From: Antedon mediterranea
Taxonomy: Eukaryota; Echinodermata; Crinoidea; Comatulida; Antedonidae
DNA: 64,000 nt
Assembly (NCBI RefSeq): GCF_964355755.1
Contig: NC_092674.1
Coordinates: 14,513,001 to 14,577,000, forward strand
Direction: 5' to 3'
The notes under the pieces were generated by a model. The model searched no databases and was not told the DNA's origin. It saw nothing but the letters and a program-made list of their open reading frames with translations. Below, piece by piece: positions 60,660 through 64,000 of this stretch (position 1 is its first letter; each line of letters starts with the position of its first letter). The translations under genes were made by a program, and so were the position numbers.

Positions 60660-62139
60660 ACAAGGTTATAAGACAAAAAAATAAACAAAGTTAATGTTGG
60701 GGGAAAATCGTAAGTAGGGGAGGTAAGACATATATTACAAGTCACAAACAGATTCGGGTAAACACACTGTGTGCTTATATAATCTTCCGATAAACGCGCG
60801 AGTATGTGTATCATAAATGTTAAATTTTGCTCACGATTTGTTTAGAAATTTAGGAAATAATCTGACATTCGGTGTTCATTGACTTGATGTTCATTACAAA
60901 TACGGTGTACTGTATGGTTTGTATGTGAATTAAGAGATCTACGAACATGTAAAATATGTTATAACAATCCAGTTTATTTCATTTCATTTTGCTAAATAAA
61001 AGCTCATAAAGAACTAAAAATATAATTTCTTAATATAATCAAGATAATATAAATTCTAAAAATAACATAATTTTCTTTTTGAATTTTAATTCAAGGCTTG
61101 CAATCAAGTGGAATATAACGCCTCTCCCTTTCTGTAACCAGAGTTATACATTTTGTGTAAGATTTGGGCAAACAATTGTATATGGTATGTAACCTGTCAA
61201 ATTGTAAAATTGTGGAAAGGTAAACAAACTTATAACACATAACTAATACTGTAATAATAATTACTAAGGTTAAAAAATAAGTTTTTCTCATATTTAAGTG
61301 GGTCTATATTTAAAAAAACATATGTAACAAGCGAGAATTGACATATGAAAAGATAACATACATTACAGTGTATCCATAGAAACGGATACACTTTAATTAA
61401 TGTCATTTTTAGTTCACAGTTTATATAGAATTTACTGAAAGCTGTATTGACAATTATATAATAATACTTAATCTGCAATAATTCATACAATTTCTCTTCA
61501 GATTTAAGAACACAATAAAACATATGGTGAGGCATATGAATAAAATTAAGCTTGGTAAAAAAATATAATAACTATAGTATTCGGAGTGATTTAAACTATG
61601 ATTTAAATTTCTATTCAAATTTATTTTATTTTTAGAACAAACCAATAAGGCGTGTATATATCCTTAAAATACAAGTTAATGCTTGCTTGTAAATTTAAAA
61701 CAAATGAAACCAATTTACTTTAACTATTCATATACAATTAGTAGAGTTGTTCATTTAAATTTGATTGTACTATACATTATAAGCAGCAGTCATCATTTTC
61801 ATGCTTAAAATCTAACTATTTCAGCAAACCTAAAAATATAATCTATTACAATGATTACACATCTATATTGTTTAAAATTATGATTTAATATCTAATCATG
61901 AAATATATTATTTTTTAATTGGTATATTCTATTAGGAAGTTCTGTGCTTAATAAATCTGTAGTACTTTTGAATAGTGTTTGGAACTTGTTTTGGAGCGTG
62001 GGAAAATAACCTTGCCTTATTTTGTAGGGGTGTGCATTGGAGGAGCACACTACTACGGTAAATTCCTAATTTTAATAAGCCAATACTCCATAAAAAATGA
62101 TTAGTTAAATACATTCAAATACAACTATCCTTAGCCGGG
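60660..62139. other. Non-coding stretch downstream of glycogenin
   Basis: AT-rich; may include distal glycogenin 3'UTR on the minus strand. Nothing else recognised. Confidence 0.4.
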
Positions 62140-62535
62140 TTCCAGTGGATGTTGAGTTGCGTTGATTTGCATTGAATTTAACAGGAAAATGGTAATTAGG
62201 CATTAAATATTAAGGATTGGCAGGAAAGCTAGAAATCATTAAAACAATAGAAAACAAACAAAACTTTTAAATAGTTTAACATATCAACATGTCCGAGGTT
62301 AGATTGCAGCATCAAGAACACTGGCCTTTTTCAATTTGTACGCAGGCCCTTCTGCCAGTGGCTTTTACAACAAGTCATGTCCGGGTGTCTTAACAACATT
62401 TGAGAGCAATTCTAAATGATTTCCAATTTGAATTAATTCTTAAAAATGTAATCAATGCATTGTGAAAATAATTTTTTGTTTAACTTGTTTGAAAAGTCAA
62501 TGCAACTCGCCACAACTCAACATCTACAAGAAAAT
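62140..62535. mobile_element. Possible MITE with GATGTTGAGTTG ends
   Basis: 62144-62180 (GGATGTTGAGTTGCGTTGAT) and the complement of 62495-62533 match over about 35 bp with several mismatches. The interior has no coding frame. Target duplication not clear. Confidence 0.45.
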
Positions 62536-62687
62536 ACGAATTTAATATTATAAGTTACTTATAAAGTACATGCTTTTGATTTCTGTATATAACAACCAGT
62601 TGATGATGTACAGTAACAGCTGTGTTATAGCACTTTCAAGCATCAACACTATCAATAACAATTCAGTGGGAATGGTTTTAGATCACA

Positions 62688-62693
62688 TTTATT
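62688..62693 (-). terminator. Candidate poly(A) signal of glycogenin
   Basis: AATAAA on the minus strand, about 75 nt after the TGA. It would give a very short 3'UTR, and a more distal signal is possible. Confidence 0.35.
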
Positions 62694-62766
62694 CGGAAGA
62701 CAAATACTGCACTATATTATTATTACTCACTACGTCAGAAAAACAAACCGGTAAAATGTGTTGAAT

Positions 62767-62970
62767 TCACTTTTCTCCAGCTTTGAGTGTGTTTTGAATA
62801 TGTTGCATGATATTATCAAAGCGGTCCTGTCCCATGTAATCAACCTCTCCTTTTTCCCAGGCTTCTCTACGTGTCGGTGTCATCGAAGGCTGATTATGTG
62901 TACCTGTTGCTGCTGCCTCAACTTTATCCTCTAAACATATCTGACCTACTTCTGCTGCAAGCTCACAACC
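62767..62970 (-). CDS. GYG: Glycogenin, last coding exon (C-terminal 67 aa; gene continues outside window)
   Basis: An acceptor TATTATTACAG on the minus strand ends at 62971; the exon then encodes GCELAAEVGQICLEDKVEAA and ends with WEKGEVDYMGQDRFDNIMQ plus a short tail and TGA. The W-E-x-G-x-x-D-Y-M-G-x-D-x-F-D-N-I pattern is the conserved C-terminus of glycogenin, the segment that binds glycogen synthase, separated in the family by a variable linker from the N-terminal GT8 glucosyltransferase domain. Glycogenin self-glucosylates to prime glycogen synthesis in the cytosol. The catalytic exons must lie beyond 64000; I found none at 62971-64000. The acidic/Ala-rich start of this exon fits the variable linker. 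The assignment rests on this short motif recalled from the family, so it is strong but not proven. Confidence 0.75.
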   Translation of the reverse strand, partial: GCELAAEVGQICLEDKVEAAATGTHNQPSMTPTRREAWEKGEVDYMGQDRFDNIMQHIQNTLKAGEK

Positions 62971-63904
62971 CTGTAATAATAGAAACAAACTGTTCAGAAA
63001 TTGGTAATGGAATGTTATTACTATATGTACAGTGATCTGATTGAACCTGTGCCAGATTGTAACATACTCTAATGAGTTTTCAGGGGGCCTTCAATATTGA
63101 ATATAATGTCTACCTAAATTTGTTATGTGCAGCCAATTGAATGGTGTTTTGTATCAATATAATGTAAATGATAAGTGTATAAAAAATTGTACAAAACATA
63201 GTTTCCTCCTTGCAATTAGGACCTGTTTCTCCTGCATTATCCTCAAAATATGGTATAAAAATATGTTATATTTTATACCATATTTTTAGTACCCCATTTC
63301 TGCTAGAAGTAATATCTTTGGTGGTCAAAAATTCATCATTTTATACCAATTAGTAGTAAACATTTTGTGTCAATATATTCTGGCATACTGTACAGAACAA
63401 AAATATAATCATAAACTAAACTACAGATTGTACATATTCCAGGGTAGGAGCATTAACTCCCTATATAACCCGGCCCACACACAAACTACTAGTACTGTAT
63501 ATAGGCCTACTCTCCTAGGGATAACGATGCAACATTAGAAGTTAATAGCATAGATTGCCTGTTAATATTTTGTATCAATATTAAAATAAAGAAAGAATTA
63601 TGAAAATCTGACTTGTAGTTTTCAAAATATAGGGTCCAAAACATTGCTGAAAATAATCATTTTTTAGCTACGAACGAAGTAAATAAATTGCGCCCTCAGT
63701 AGGCAATTGTATGAACATATGGTTTTTAGTAATATACTGTATATCAACATTGTAAAATTCAATCAAATAAGATATTACATTTTTATTAAATAAAAAAAGT
63801 GTTTATTTAACCTCATTCAAAGAATTTCAATACATTATTTTCCCAACGTGCGTTGGACATGTCAAGACATGCATGCAGCAGTCCTCAGAGAGACAATTCG
63901 GCCC
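62971..63904. other. Probable glycogenin intron (minus strand)
   Basis: Follows from the acceptor at 62971. Contains a hairpin at 63245-63286 (AAAATATGGTATAAAA and complement) and no recognisable glycosyltransferase exon. Confidence 0.5.
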
Positions 63905-64000
63905 CTGTGAGAAAATTCTACCGCAGTCTGTTGACATGATTCACGTCAACCAATCAAATGGCGAGAATCCAAAATTGTTTTACCGTGAGCCCTCATAGAC
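63905..64000 (+). repeat. Dispersed ~100-bp repeat at window end (copy 2)
   Basis: This is the second copy of the block upstream of gene B. It runs into the window edge, so its right end is unknown. Confidence 0.7.

Overview
The window reads as invertebrate animal DNA. It is AT-rich and intron-bearing, with dense transposon and minisatellite debris and long stretches without coding potential. The gene content (secreted coiled-coil plus C1q-domain proteins, a glycogenin C-terminus) and repeat content (non-LTR retrotransposon fossils, PIF/Harbinger-type and Mutator-type non-autonomous elements, Penelope/retrozyme-like hammerhead motifs, tRNA-derived SINE heads) fit a marine deuterostome, most likely an echinoderm or relative. 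That placement is an inference; no marker in the window fixes the species.

Four genes can be supported. Three are paralogues of one family: gene A (minus strand, 635-7205), gene B (plus, 42956-45035) and gene C (plus, 56422-58230). Each encodes a signal peptide, a long coiled-coil stalk and a C-terminal C1q domain. I assembled all three by hand across introns. The junctions keep frame and the products are 393, 463 and 394 residues. All share one architecture: a splice acceptor just upstream of the ATG (so a 5'UTR intron), one large exon for signal peptide and stalk, a phase-1 intron before the C1q domain, and a phase-2 intron inside it at a conserved F-T-F/S-F-T position. Outside the C1q domain they share a short stalk motif of the form (Y/F)(I/L)(G/S)N(R/K)xxx(L/I)IE. 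The fourth gene is the last coding exon of glycogenin on the minus strand (62767-62970), carrying the C-terminal glycogen-synthase-binding motif; the rest lies beyond the window.

Layout. 1-7.2 kb: gene A, with a 5-kb second intron packed with repeats, and a 32-bp tandem array downstream. 7.2-17 kb: AT-rich repeat-bearing DNA, including the inverted partner of a repeat in gene A intron 2. 17.6-18.8 kb: two PIF/Harbinger-like elements with TAA target duplications. 23-28.6 kb: a transposon graveyard with an inverted RT fragment pair, two tRNA-like sequences, a 1.2-kb foldback element with a perfect 9-bp target duplication, and a decayed EN+RT non-LTR element. 29-31 kb: a TCGG-rich element and a pair of mirror-image minisatellites. 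31-42 kb: mostly non-coding, with a hairpin element, tandem duplications, a SINE family and a small MITE. 42.5-45.5 kb: gene B. 45-56 kb: non-coding, with a hammerhead-bearing repeat at 48.5 kb and a minisatellite split by the TCGG element at 53-54 kb. 56.4-58.5 kb: gene C. 58.5-62.7 kb: more hammerhead and tRNA-like repeats. 62.7 kb to the end: glycogenin exon and a repeat matching the DNA just upstream of gene B.

The three C1q genes look like a dispersed tandem family of secreted, probably oligomeric lectin-like proteins. Glycogenin is an unrelated metabolic neighbour. The least expected signals are the hammerhead-type repeats, the 9-bp-flanked foldback element, the strong excess of the palindrome TAGGCCTA, and the stalk motif shared by the C1q paralogues.
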